Positions 8,601-17,141 of a DNA stretch of 20,664 nucleotides are shown piece after piece. The position numbers were made by a program, and so were the translations under genes. Within the stretch, counting starts at the first letter, position 1. Every line of letters begins with the position of its first letter. The notes beneath the pieces are model-generated. The model saw nothing but the letters and a program-made list of their open reading frames with translations. It made no database searches and was not told where the DNA came from. Source of the stretch: Prorocentrum cordatum (taxonomy: Eukaryota; Sar; Dinophyceae; Prorocentrales; Prorocentraceae); NCBI GenBank assembly GCA_963575745.1, contig CAUYUJ010006509.1, positions 32,501-53,164 on the forward strand. The letters are read 5' to 3'.

Positions 8601-11600
8601 GTGTGAGGGTGTGCAGAAATGCGCGCGGCCACGCATGCGGTCGCGGCCGCTGGGGCACCCGATGGAGCCCCCAATTCGGGCCACGAAGCGTGCGAGGGGG
8701 ATGCCGACATGCGCGCGGCCACACATGCAAGTACTGCCATTGGGGCCTTGGGTAGAATTCAATATGGGGCCACGAAGCGAGTCAGGGGTGTGCCTAGACG
8801 AGCGCGGTCACACATGCAGCCGCGGCCATTGGGGCCGTTGGTGGGGCTCTTTGTGGTGCCACAAAGCGTGTGTGATGTGTGCCATCGTGTGCGAAAGCAC
8901 ATAAGACCGCGGCCACTTCTGCATTCGGTTGCGCCCCCTCTGGGGCCACCAAACGTGTGCAGGGTGTGCCGACATGCGTGCGTTCACACATGCGGTGGCT
9001 GCCGTTAGGGCCTCGGTGGCGCTCCCTGTGGGGCCACGAAACGTGTGAAGGGTGTGCCAAAATGAGCGCGGTCACACACGCGGTCGCGGCCGCTGGCGCT
9101 GTCCGTGGGGCCCCCTCTGGGGCCGCAAAGCGTGTGAGGGGTGTGCCAAACGGGGCGCGGTCACGCATGCGGTCGCGGCCGCTGGGGCTCTCGGTGGGGC
9201 CCTCTATGGGGCCGCGACGCGTGTCAGGGGTGTGCCAAATTATACGCGGCCACACATGCGAGCGATGCCACCAGGGCGTTCGGTGGAACTCCCTGTGGGG
9301 CCGCGAAACGTGTGAGGGGTGAGCTAAACTGTGCGCGACCAAGCATGCGGTCGCGACTATTGTTGCCTTCGGTGGGGCCCTATGGGGCCACGGGACGTGC
9401 GAGGGGTGCGCCAAAGTTGGCGCGGTCACACTTGCGGTCGCGGCCGCGGTGGCATTCGGTGGAGCTCCCTGCGGGGCCGCGACATAGGCGAGGGGCTGCC
9501 ACAATGAACGCGGGCACACATGAGGTCGCGGTCATCTGGGCCTTCGGTAGAACTCCATGTGAGGCAACGGAGCGTGTGAGGGGCATGCCAAAACAGGCGC
9601 GGTCACACATGCGGTCGCGGCTATTGGGGCCTTCGGTGGGGCTCCCGATGTGGCCGCGAAGCGTGCGTGTGCCGAAATTTGCGCGGTCACATATGCGGCC
9701 GCGGCCACTGGGGCACTCGGCGGAGCTCCCTATCGGGCAGTGAAACGTGTGAGGGGTGTGCCAAAATGTGCGCGGTCACACATGCGGCCGCGGCAATTGT
9801 TGCTGTCGGTTGAGATACGTATGGGGCCACGAAGCGTGTGAGGGGTGTGCCACACTTTGCGTGGGCGCACATTGGGCCGCGGCCACTGGGGCATTCGGCT
9901 GAATTCCCTATGGGACAACGGGCCGTGTGGTGTGTGTGTGCCAAAATGGGCGCGGTCATCAATGCGGTCGCGACCACGGGTGCATTCGGTGGAGCCCCCT
10001 GTGGTGCCGCGAAACGTGTGGCGGGTGTGCTAGAATTGGCGCAGCCACGCATGCGGTCGCGGCCACTGTGGCCTTCGCTCGGGCGTCCAATGTGGCCACG
10101 GAACGTGTCAGTGGTGTGCCAAAAGTTGGGCGGTCACACATGCGGTCGCGACCACTGGGGCTTTCGGTGGGGTTACATATGTGGCCACGAAGCGTGTGAA
10201 GGGGTGTGCCATATGAGCGCGGTCGCATATGCGGTCGCGGCCAATTGGGCCTTCGGTGGGGCCCCCTGTGCGACCACGAAACGCGCGAGGGTTGAGCCCA
10301 GGTCGGCGCGGTCGCACGTGCGAGCGCGGCCGCCTGATCCTTCGGTGGAGGCCCCTACGTGGCAGGGAAGCGCGTGAGTGGTGTGCCGAAATTGGCGCGG
10401 TCACACATGTGGTCGCGGCCGTTGGGGCCGTCGCTGGGGCTACCAATGGGGCCGCGAAGCGTGTGACGGGTGTGTGCAAACATGCGCGGTTACGCATGCG
10501 GTCGCGGCCACTGGGGCCTTCGGTGGGGCTCCCAATGGGGTCGCGAAGCGTGTGCGGGGTGGGCCAACATTCGCGCGGTCACACGTGCGGTCGCGGCCAC
10601 TGAAGCCTTCGGTAGAGCCCGATATGAAGCCACGAATCGTGCGAGGGGTGTGTCAAAATGTGCGCTGGCACACAGGCGGTCGCAACCGCTGTGGCCTTCG
10701 GTGGATCCCCCGATGGGGTCACAAAACGTGTGGGGGTGCATCACAATTTTCGATGGCACACAGGCGGTCGCGTCCACGGAGGCCTTCGGTGGAGCTCCAA
10801 CATGGGGTCACGACGCCTGGGAAGTGTGCGCAAAAATAGGCGCGGTCACACAAGCGACCGCTGTCACTGGCGCAGTCGGTGGAGCCCCCTTGTGGGGCAA
10901 CGAAGCGTGCGAGGGGTGTGTCTAATGAACGCGGTCACACATGCGGTCGCGGCCACTGGGGCATTCGGTTGAGCTCCCCATTTGGCAGCGAAGCGTGTGA
11001 GGTGTGGGCTAACATGTGCGCGGTCACACATGCGGCCGCGGCCATTGAAGCATTCGGTGGAGCGCCATATGGGGCCACGGAGCGTGTGAAGGGGTCTGCC
11101 GCAATTGGCGCGGTCACACATGCGGTCGCAACCATTGGGCGCTCGGTGGAGCTCGCCATGGGGCCACCAAGCGTGTGAGGGGTGTGCCAAGGTTGGCGCG
11201 GTCACACATGTAGTCACGGCCACTAGGGCGTTCGGTGGAGCCCCCATATGCGGCCACGAAGCGTGTGAAGGGTGAGCCGAAATGGGCGCGGCCACACATG
11301 CGGTCGCGGACACTAAAACGTTCGTTGTGGCTTGCCATGAGGCCACGTACCGTGCGAGGGATGTGCCAAAATGGGCGCTGGCACATTTGCGGTCACGGCC
11401 ACTAGTGCACTCGGTGGAGTTCGCCATGGGGCCGCGAAACGTGTGATGGATGTGTCAAAATTGGGGCGGTCACATATGCGGTCGCGGCCACTAGGGCCTT
11501 CGGCGGGGCTCCATTTGGGGCCACGAAGCGTGTGGGGGGTGCCCCAAACTGGGCGCGGCCACACATGCTGTTGCAGCCACTATTGCCTTCGGTGGAGATT

Positions 11601-12050
11601 CCTATGGGGGCACGGAACGTGCGAGGGGTATGCCCAAATAGGTACGGTCACACATGCGGTCGCTGGCATTATGGCCTTCGGTGGAGCTCCATATGTGACG
11701 ACGCAACGTGTGATGGGTGTGCCAACCTGTGCGCGGTCACACATGCGGTCGCTGCAGCTGGGGCCTTCGGTGGGGCTTCTATGGGACCACGACGCGTGTG
11801 ATGGGTGTGCCAAAATGCGCGCGGCCACTGTGGCTTTCGGCGGGGTTCCTCATGGAGCCACGAAGCGCCCGATGAATGTGCCAACTGTGCGCGGTCACAC
11901 CTGCGGTCGCGGCCACTGGGGCCTCCCGTGAAGCCATATGTGCCCGCGAAACGTGTGAGGGGTGTGACACAATGGGCGCGGTCGCACATGCGGTCGCGGC
12001 CACTTGGGTTGTCGGCGGAGCCCCCCGTGGCCACGGAACGCGCGCGGGGA
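5609..12050 (+). repeat. 89-bp satellite, subfamily A, about 72 head-to-tail copies
   Basis: The anchor GGCCACGAAGCGTGTGAGG recurs at 5657, 5746, 5837, 5926, 6015, 6103, 6192, 6281, 6371, 6459 and so on (for example 6992, 7081, 7170, 7260; 10007, 10096, 10185). Spacing is 87-91 bases, nearly always 89. Each unit has two parts: a variable half typified by GCGCGGTCACACATGCGGTC then GCGGCCACTGGGGCCTTCGG, and a conserved half TGGAGCTCCCTATGG plus the anchor and GGGTGTGCCAAAAT. All copies share one orientation. Because 89 is 3n+2 and stop codons are rare, long frames appear in every frame on both strands (for example plus 7510-8178, minus 7210-8103); they are repeat shadows, not genes. Confidence 0.95.
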
Positions 12051-12190
12051 GCAGAGGAGAGCAGGAGGGGTGAGGGGGCAGCGGGAGGAGGAGGAGCGAG
12101 GAAGCGGGGCACTGCCTCTTCAAAACAAGACGGTAATGGAAATCATCTTGGCGAAGGACCGAACCATCTGCAACTGCGAATACCGCATGG
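12051..12190 (+). repeat. Non-satellite spacer module, copy 1
   Basis: A purine-rich stretch (GCAGCGGGAGGAGGAGG-like) is followed by CTGCCTCTTCAAAACAAGAC and then the string GAAGGACCGAACCATCTGCA continuing to ACTGCGAA (12153-12180). The last part is repeated identically at 13855. It opens the first higher-order repeat and separates subfamily A from B. Confidence 0.8.
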
Positions 12191-12740
12191 TGGGTGCCGC
12201 TTTCAATGGAGATCACCCTGGGGTCACGAACCGCGTGATGTGTGCGCCCAAATGGGCATGCTGTGTGCGGGGGGGGGTATGTGGACGTGGCCACTGGGGC
12301 CGTCGGTGGAGCTCCCCATGGGGCTACGAAACGTGTGAGGGGGTGAGCCGAAATGGGCATGATGTGGGCGGGGTGAGGGGGGGTGGGGGTATATTGACGC
12401 GGCCACTGGGGCATTCGGTGGAGCTCCAAGTGGGGTCACGGACCGTGTGAGGGGTGCGCCGAATTTGCGGATGGGGAGCATGTGAATTGTGCAATTGAAG
12501 CCTTCGGTGGGGCTCACTATGGGGCCACGAACCGTGTGAAAGGTGTGCCGAAATGGCGGGGCGGGGGGGGGGGGCATGTGAACCATGCCACCGAAGCCTT
12601 CTGTGGAACTCCATATGGGGCCGCGAAACGTGTGAGGGGTGTCCCGAACTTGCGGAGGGGAGCCCGCGAACGGTGCCATTGATGCGTTCGGTGGGGCTCC
12701 CAATGAGGCCGCGAACCGTGTGAAGGGTCTGCCGACATGT
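12191..12740 (+). repeat. 89-bp satellite subfamily B, block 1 (6 units)
   Basis: Anchors at 12224, 12324, 12436, 12525, 12621 and 12709 read CACGAACCGTGTGA rather than the GAAGCG or GAAACG of subfamily A. Spacing is irregular (88-112) because the variable half contains G runs (for example GGGGGGGG near 12270 and 12370 and an 11-G run around 12560) and CATGTGAA-type sequence instead of the A-type half. Confidence 0.85.
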
Positions 12741-13625
12741 GGCGGTTGCGCCATGCGAGCTCCACAACTGCGACCTTAGGTGGGGCTCGCTATAAGGCAA
12801 CGACACGTGTCAGTAGTGGGCCAAAACTGTTGTGGCGCCATGCGAGCTGCGCCGCTTGGACCTTAGACGGGGCACCCTGTGGGGCCACGAAACATGTGAT
12901 GGGTGCGCTGAGATTGCGCGGTGGCGCCATGCGAGCTGCGCCACTGCGGCTTTAGGTGCAGCTCCCTCTGGGGCCAGGAAACGTATGAGGGGTGTGCCAA
13001 CATAGGGCGGTTGCGCCACGCGGGCTGCGCAACTTGTAGCCAAACGGAGCCCCCTATGGGGCTACGGAGCGTGTGAGGAGTGTGCCAAAATTGTGCGGTG
13101 GCGCCATGCGGGCTGCGCCGAGTGGACCTTAGGTGGAGCTCCTTATGGGGCCACGAAACGTGTGAGGGGTGTGCCAACATTCGGCGGTGGCGCCATGCGA
13201 GTTGCGCCACTTGGACCTGGATGGAGCTTCCTATGATGCCACGAAGCGTGTGAGTGGTGTACCAAAATGCGGCGGTAGCGCCATGCGAGCAGCGCAGCAT
13301 GGACCTTAGGTGGAGCTCCCTATGTTGCCACGAAGCGTGTGAGGGGTGTGAAAAAAACGGGGCGGTGGCGCCATGCAATCTGCGCCACTTGGAACTTAGA
13401 CAGCTCTCCATGTGGGGCCACGAAACGTATGAAGGGTTCGCCAAAATTGGGCGGTGGTGCCATGTGGGCTGCACCACTGCGACATTAGGTGGAGCTTCTT
13501 ATAAGACCCTGAAGCGTGTGAGAGGTTTGCCAAAATGGGGCGGTGGTGCCATGCGGGCTGCGCCACTTGGACTTTAGGTGGGGCTCACTATAGGGCCACG
13601 AAACGTGTGAGGGGTGTGACGGCAT
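12741..13625 (+). repeat. 89-bp satellite subfamily C, block 1 (about 10 units)
   Basis: The variable half is replaced by GGCGGTGGCGCCATGCGAGC then TGCGCCACTTGGACCTTAGG; the conserved half and anchor are those of the other subfamilies. Anchors at 12798, 12885, 12974, 13062, 13151, 13239, 13328, 13418, 13507 and 13596 keep the 87-90 base spacing, so the register is continuous with block B. The block ends with GGCTCACTATAGGGCC and GTGTGACGGCATGGATGG. Confidence 0.9.
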
Positions 13626-13789
13626 GGATGGTGGTGTGTGTGGGGGGGGGGGGCGGGGGGCGATGATGATGATTACGATGCTGATGAAGGGGATGTGGAC
13701 GACGATGATGCTGCTGGTGGTGATACTGATGGATGATGGGTGCTGGTGGCGACGGTGACGATGATGCTGATGACGGGGAGAGGGGGGGG
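13626..13789 (+). repeat. Poly-G and GATGATGCTGATG-type microsatellite, copy 1
   Basis: A G-rich start (GTGTGTGG followed by a run of more than ten G, 13630-13660) leads into imperfect GAT/GCTGAT triplets to 13775. The same arrangement follows subfamily C block 2 at 15393. Confidence 0.85.
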
Positions 13790-13905
13790 TCAGCGGGAAG
13801 AGGAAGGAGGAAGCTAGCGCTGTCTGTTCAAAGCGATGACCCAATTAGCCTAACGAAGGACCGAACCATCTGCAACTGCGAAGACTGCATGGTGGGTACT
13901 GCTTT
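13790..13905 (+). repeat. Non-satellite spacer module, copy 2
   Basis: CAGCGGGAAGAGGAAGGAGG, then GCTGTCTGTTCAAAGCGATG, then GAAGGACCGAACCATCTGCA (13855). It is homologous to 12051-12190 over its whole length; offsets between the two copies are 1702-1708 bases depending on the landmark. Confidence 0.85.
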
Positions 13906-14400
13906 CACTGGAGCTCCTTATCGGGCCACGAACCGTGTAAGGGGTGTACCGAAATGGGCATGTAATGAGCGGGGAGGGGGCATGAGGACGTGGTCACTGG
14001 GGCCTTCGGTGGAGCTCACCATGGGGCCACGAACCGTGTGAGGGAACCCCGGATGGGCATGTTGTGGGCGAGGGGGAGCATGCGGACATGGCCATTGGGG
14101 CTTTCGGTGGAGCTCCCGATGAGGCCACGAACCGCCTGAGGGTGTGCCGAAATTGCGAATGGGAGCATGTGCGGTGTGCCGCTGAAGCAATCGGTGGAGC
14201 TCCCGATGTGGCCACGAACTGTGTGGGGTGTGTGCCGAAATTGCGGGGGGGGGGGGCATGCGAACTGTGCCGCTGAGGCCTTCGGTGGAGCTCCCTACGG
14301 GGCCACGAACCGTGTACGTGGTGTGCCAAAACGGCGGGGGGAGAGTCCACGTGAACTGTGCCACTGAGGCCGTCGGTGGAGCGGGGCCGCGAACAGCGTG
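13906..14400 (+). repeat. 89-bp satellite subfamily B, block 2 (6 units)
   Basis: Anchors (CACGAACCGTGTGA type) lie at 13926, 14027, 14125, 14212, 14302 and about 14386. As in block 1, spacing is uneven (84-101) and tracks G-run length, for example the run of about ten G near 14245. The last unit is a B/C hybrid with a shortened middle. Confidence 0.85.
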
Positions 14401-15392
14401 AGGGGTGTGCCAAAATGGGGCAGTGGCGCCATGCGGGCTGCGCCACTTGGACCTTAGGTGGAGCTCCTTATGGGGCCACGAAACGTGTGAGGGGTGTGCC
14501 ACAATTCGGCGGTGGTGTCATGCGAGCTGCGCCACTTGGACCTGGATGGAGCTCCCCATGGGGCCACGAAGCGTGTGAGGGGTGTGGCATCATTGGGCGG
14601 TGGCGCCATGCGAGCTGCGCCACTTGGACCTCAAGTGGGGCTCCCTGTGGGGCCACGGAACGTGTGAGGGGTATGCAACAATGTGGCGGTGGCGCCATGC
14701 GAGCTAGGCCACTGCGACCTCAGGTGGGGCTCCCCATGGGGCCACGACACGTGTGAGGGGTGTGCCAACATGGGGCGGTGTCGCCATGCGATCAGCGCCA
14801 CTTGGACCTTTGGTGGGACTTCCTATGGGGCCACGAAACGTGTGAGGGGTGTGCCAAAATTGCGCGGTGGCGCCATGCGAGCTGCCTCACTTGGACCTGA
14901 GGTGGGGCCCCCCATCTGGCCACGAAGCGTGTGAGGGGTATGCCAAAATGCTGCGGTGGCGCCATGCAAGCTGTGCCACTTGGGCCTGGGGGGAGCCCCA
15001 CATGGGGCCACGAAGCGTGTGAGGGGTGTGCTATCATGGGGCGATGGCGCCATGCGAGCTGCGCCACTTGGACCTTAGGTGGGGCTCCCCCTGAGGCCAC
15101 GAAACGTGTGAGGGGTGTGCCACAATGTGGCGGTGGCGCCATGCGAGCTGCGCCACTTAGACCTTAGGTGGAGCTTCCTATAAGGCCACTGAACGTGTGA
15201 CGGGTGTGCCAAATTGCGGCGGTGGCGCCATGCGAGCTGCGCCACTGCGACCTTAGGTGGGGCTCCCTATAAGGCCACGAAACGTGTGAGGGGTGTGCCA
15301 AAATGCGGCGGTGGCGCCATGCGAGTTGCGCCATTTGGGCCTTAGGTGGGGCTCACTATGGGGCAACGAAGCGTGTGAGGGGTGTGACGACA
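14401..15392 (+). repeat. 89-bp satellite subfamily C, block 2 (11 units)
   Basis: Anchors lie at 14476, 14564, 14652, 14742, 14831, 14920, 15008, 15097, 15185, 15275 and 15364. Units carry the GGCGGTGGCGCCATGCGAGC half. The block ends with GGCTCACTATGGGGC and GTGTGACGACATGGGTGG, closely matching the end of block 1, which shows that the whole B+C block was duplicated. Confidence 0.9.
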
Positions 15393-15528
15393 TGGGTGGT
15401 GGGGGCGATGCTGATGATGCCGATGATGATAAGGATTATGTGGGTGACGATGATGCTGCAGGTGATGATGCTGATGGATGATGGGCGATCGTGATGATGG
15501 TGGCGATGATGCTGATGATGGGGGGGAG
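15393..15528 (+). repeat. GATGATGCTGATG-type microsatellite, copy 2
   Basis: Imperfect GAT, GCTGAT and GGTGAT triplets follow subfamily C block 2, with the same position and composition as 13626-13789. It lacks the longest poly-G run of copy 1. Confidence 0.85.
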
Positions 15529-15600
15529 GGGTGGGGGGGCAGCGGAAGGAGGAACGAGGACGCGGGCGCCGTCTGTTCAAAACGAGGACCCAACAACACA
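15529..15600 (+). repeat. Non-satellite spacer module, truncated copy 3
   Basis: GGCAGCGGAAGGAGGAACGA, then CGCCGTCTGTTCAAAACGAG, aligns with modules at 12051 and 13790, about 1750 bases after copy 2. It stops before the GAAGGACCGAACC string and is replaced by CAACAACACAGGTTGGTTGG. This marks the right end of the higher-order array. Confidence 0.75.
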
Positions 15601-15820
15601 GGTTGGTTGGGAACACTTGTTGTTTGGGAAAAAACTTCCCAACCAGAAATTCATGCGCGCATATTAGATTATTGGAAGATTGGTTGGCGGAATCCATATT
15701 GTAATATTACCCGTCTTAACAGTGGGCCCTCCTCCCCTTTGTAAAATGAGATAGGCGCCCCTTGTCTGGGTTGTCAAGTCGGCGCTGTCCTCTGGGTTGT
15801 CAAGGTGGCGCACCTCTCAA
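15601..15820. other. Non-satellite island with AT-rich core and hairpins
   Basis: GGTTGGGAA (15605-15613) is the perfect reverse complement of TTCCCAACC (15636-15644); a nested arm TTGGGAA (15624-15630) can pair with TTCCCAA (15636-15642) across a 5-base loop. An AT-rich stretch follows (15645-15720). Further right, TCTGGGTTGTCAAG occurs twice (15765 and 15791), 26 bases apart. No credible gene is seen here. Confidence 0.6.
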
Positions 15821-16123
15821 GTCTCGAAGCGTGCGAGGGGCATGCCATAGTGCGCGGGGGGGGAGTGCGAGGGGTTCCGTATTCCCATAACGGTTTTCAG
15901 CGGGGCTCCTCATAGGGCCACGAAACATGTGATGGGCGTTGCAATGTGCTGGGGGGGGGGGGGGGGGCATGCGAACAGTGTCGTTCCAATTTGATTCTGC
16001 GGGCCACCACGTGTAAGTGTTGTACTTGAGTGGTGTGGAGTGGACACAACGTGCGACGTCTCGCGATGGGGCCTTAGGCATACCCCCTTATGGGGCAACG
16101 AAACGTGTGAGGGGTGAACGAGA
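15821..16123 (+). repeat. Decayed 89-bp satellite units
   Basis: Anchor-like strings at about 15823 (CGAAGCGTGCGAGGGGC), 15918 (CCACGAAACATGTGATGGG), about 16005 (CCACCACGTGTAAG) and 16096 (CAACGAAACGTGTGAGGGG) keep a spacing of about 87-95. Sequence between them is strongly diverged and includes a 17-G run (15951-15967). The last unit ends where the second coding block begins. Confidence 0.7.
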
Positions 16124-16543
16124 ATGCATGGGGGACGCCAGAGGTTTTTGTTGGCCACTGTATTGGACACGCCCGCAACAGCGTTGGCACTGTTAGCAGC
16201 TCACCGCCCATATTATCGGTGTCCTTTGTTTCCCAGTGATCAGGCAGCACTGCAATGGCAGTCTCTGTACCGCATGTGCGACGAAGTCGATTTGGCAGAT
16301 GATGGCGTGGTCATCGGCGTTTTATTTTCACTGCGACAGGGCAGGCGCCGCATAGGACTGTTCGACCCCAGTCGCGTTGATGCTGACATCGTGCTGCAGG
16401 ATGGCCGCCAGACGTGGTTTCGATTGTGGCCACCGCAGCATATTGGGGGCCGCGGCGGCGGCGACGACCCCGACGACGAGTCCGAGGGGCACTTGTCTGT
16501 AGCAGAATTCGAGGGCGAGGTCCCTTGGAGGGTCCAAGCATAA
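16124..16543 (+). CDS. Second coding block, 5' part; unknown protein, possibly the continuation of the first gene
   Basis: Open for 139 codons in frame 2. The first seven residues come from satellite DNA; from residue 7 (AGG at 16142, directly after a CAG) composition becomes globular, with a mixed alpha/beta-looking stretch over residues 7-104 (…YYRCPLFPSDQ…, VVIGVLFSL, RQTWFRLWPP), then an acidic Gly/Asp/Glu-rich tail. No catalytic motif is recognised. It may be an internal exon (acceptor CAG at 16139-16141) and not a gene starting at the ATG. The frame ends at TAA 16541 inside what should be a linker, while frame 3 continues openly to 17141, so another indel or a small intron probably lies between 16503 and 16541. 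Confidence 0.5.
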   Translation: MHGGRQRFLLATVLDTPATALALLAAHRPYYRCPLFPSDQAALQWQSLYRMCDEVDLADDGVVIGVLFSLRQGRRRIGLFDPSRVDADIVLQDGRQTWFRLWPPQHIGGRGGGDDPDDESEGHLSVAEFEGEVPWRVQA

Positions 16544-17141
16544 TGGAGGAGGACGTGGGAGTGGAAGAGGAGGAGGAGGAGGGGAAGGTGGAGAAGGAGG
16601 AGGAGGAGGGGGGAGGGAGGGAGGATGCTCGGTTTCGCTCGGCGGCCGTCTCGCCTCCCCGTCCCAGGTCGTCAGCGAGAACGGCTCCGACTCCGACGGC
16701 GGTGTACCTCCGCCGCCTCCACCGCCACCTCCTCATCCTGCAGATGCTGGGTCAGATCTACGGCGTCAGCTGGTTGTCCGAGGTGGCGGCAAAATGAGGT
16801 ACTGCCGTCGCCCCGACGCCGAGTCCATCATTGAATGCCTGTGCCCAAATCCTGCTCACGGCAAATGCATCAAGACGCTAAGGATGTCAGCATCGGCAAA
16901 TCCACACGTGTACCCTGCTATGGGCAGGCCGCTGGGTTTCGCTTACGCTTGGCTTTCGAATTGCTCGCAGGGTTCAAAGGAGGAGCACATGGCATTCCGT
17001 CCACCTGTTCAGACACGACGCGTGGCTCGCGTGGCGGGCCGCGCGCGATATGGAGCTGACTGGAGCGAGCTTGAGCGACGGGAGCGGCCTCAACGTGTGG
17101 ACGAAGGTTCTGAACCAGAAGCTGACCCAGCTGCATTCTGA
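16503..17141 (+). CDS. Second coding block, 3' part with C-x-C…H-x-x-C cluster
   Basis: Frame 3 is open from just after TAG 16500-16502 to a stop at 17139-17141. A Gly/Glu-rich, then Ser/Asp-rich, then nine-proline linker (about 16542-16730) leads to a structured C-terminal region; the first ATG of this frame is 16794. Numbered from that ATG, C15-x-C17-P…H22-x-x-C25 looks like a small zinc-binding knuckle, GRPLGFAYAWL (44-54) looks like a conserved structural motif, and the end is charged (ERRERP, EGSEPEAD). From memory this tail recurs in many dinoflagellate predicted proteins of unknown function; I cannot verify that here. The region most likely forms the C-terminus of the protein begun at 16124, and perhaps of the gene at 89-3872. 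Confidence 0.6.
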   Translation, partial: QNSRARSLGGSKHNGGGRGSGRGGGGGEGGEGGGGGGREGGCSVSLGGRLASPSQVVSENGSDSDGGVPPPPPPPPPHPADAGSDLRRQLVVRGGGKMRYCRRPDAESIIECLCPNPAHGKCIKTLRMSASANPHVYPAMGRPLGFAYAWLSNCSQGSKEEHMAFRPPVQTRRVARVAGRARYGADWSELERRERPQRVDEGSEPEADPAAF

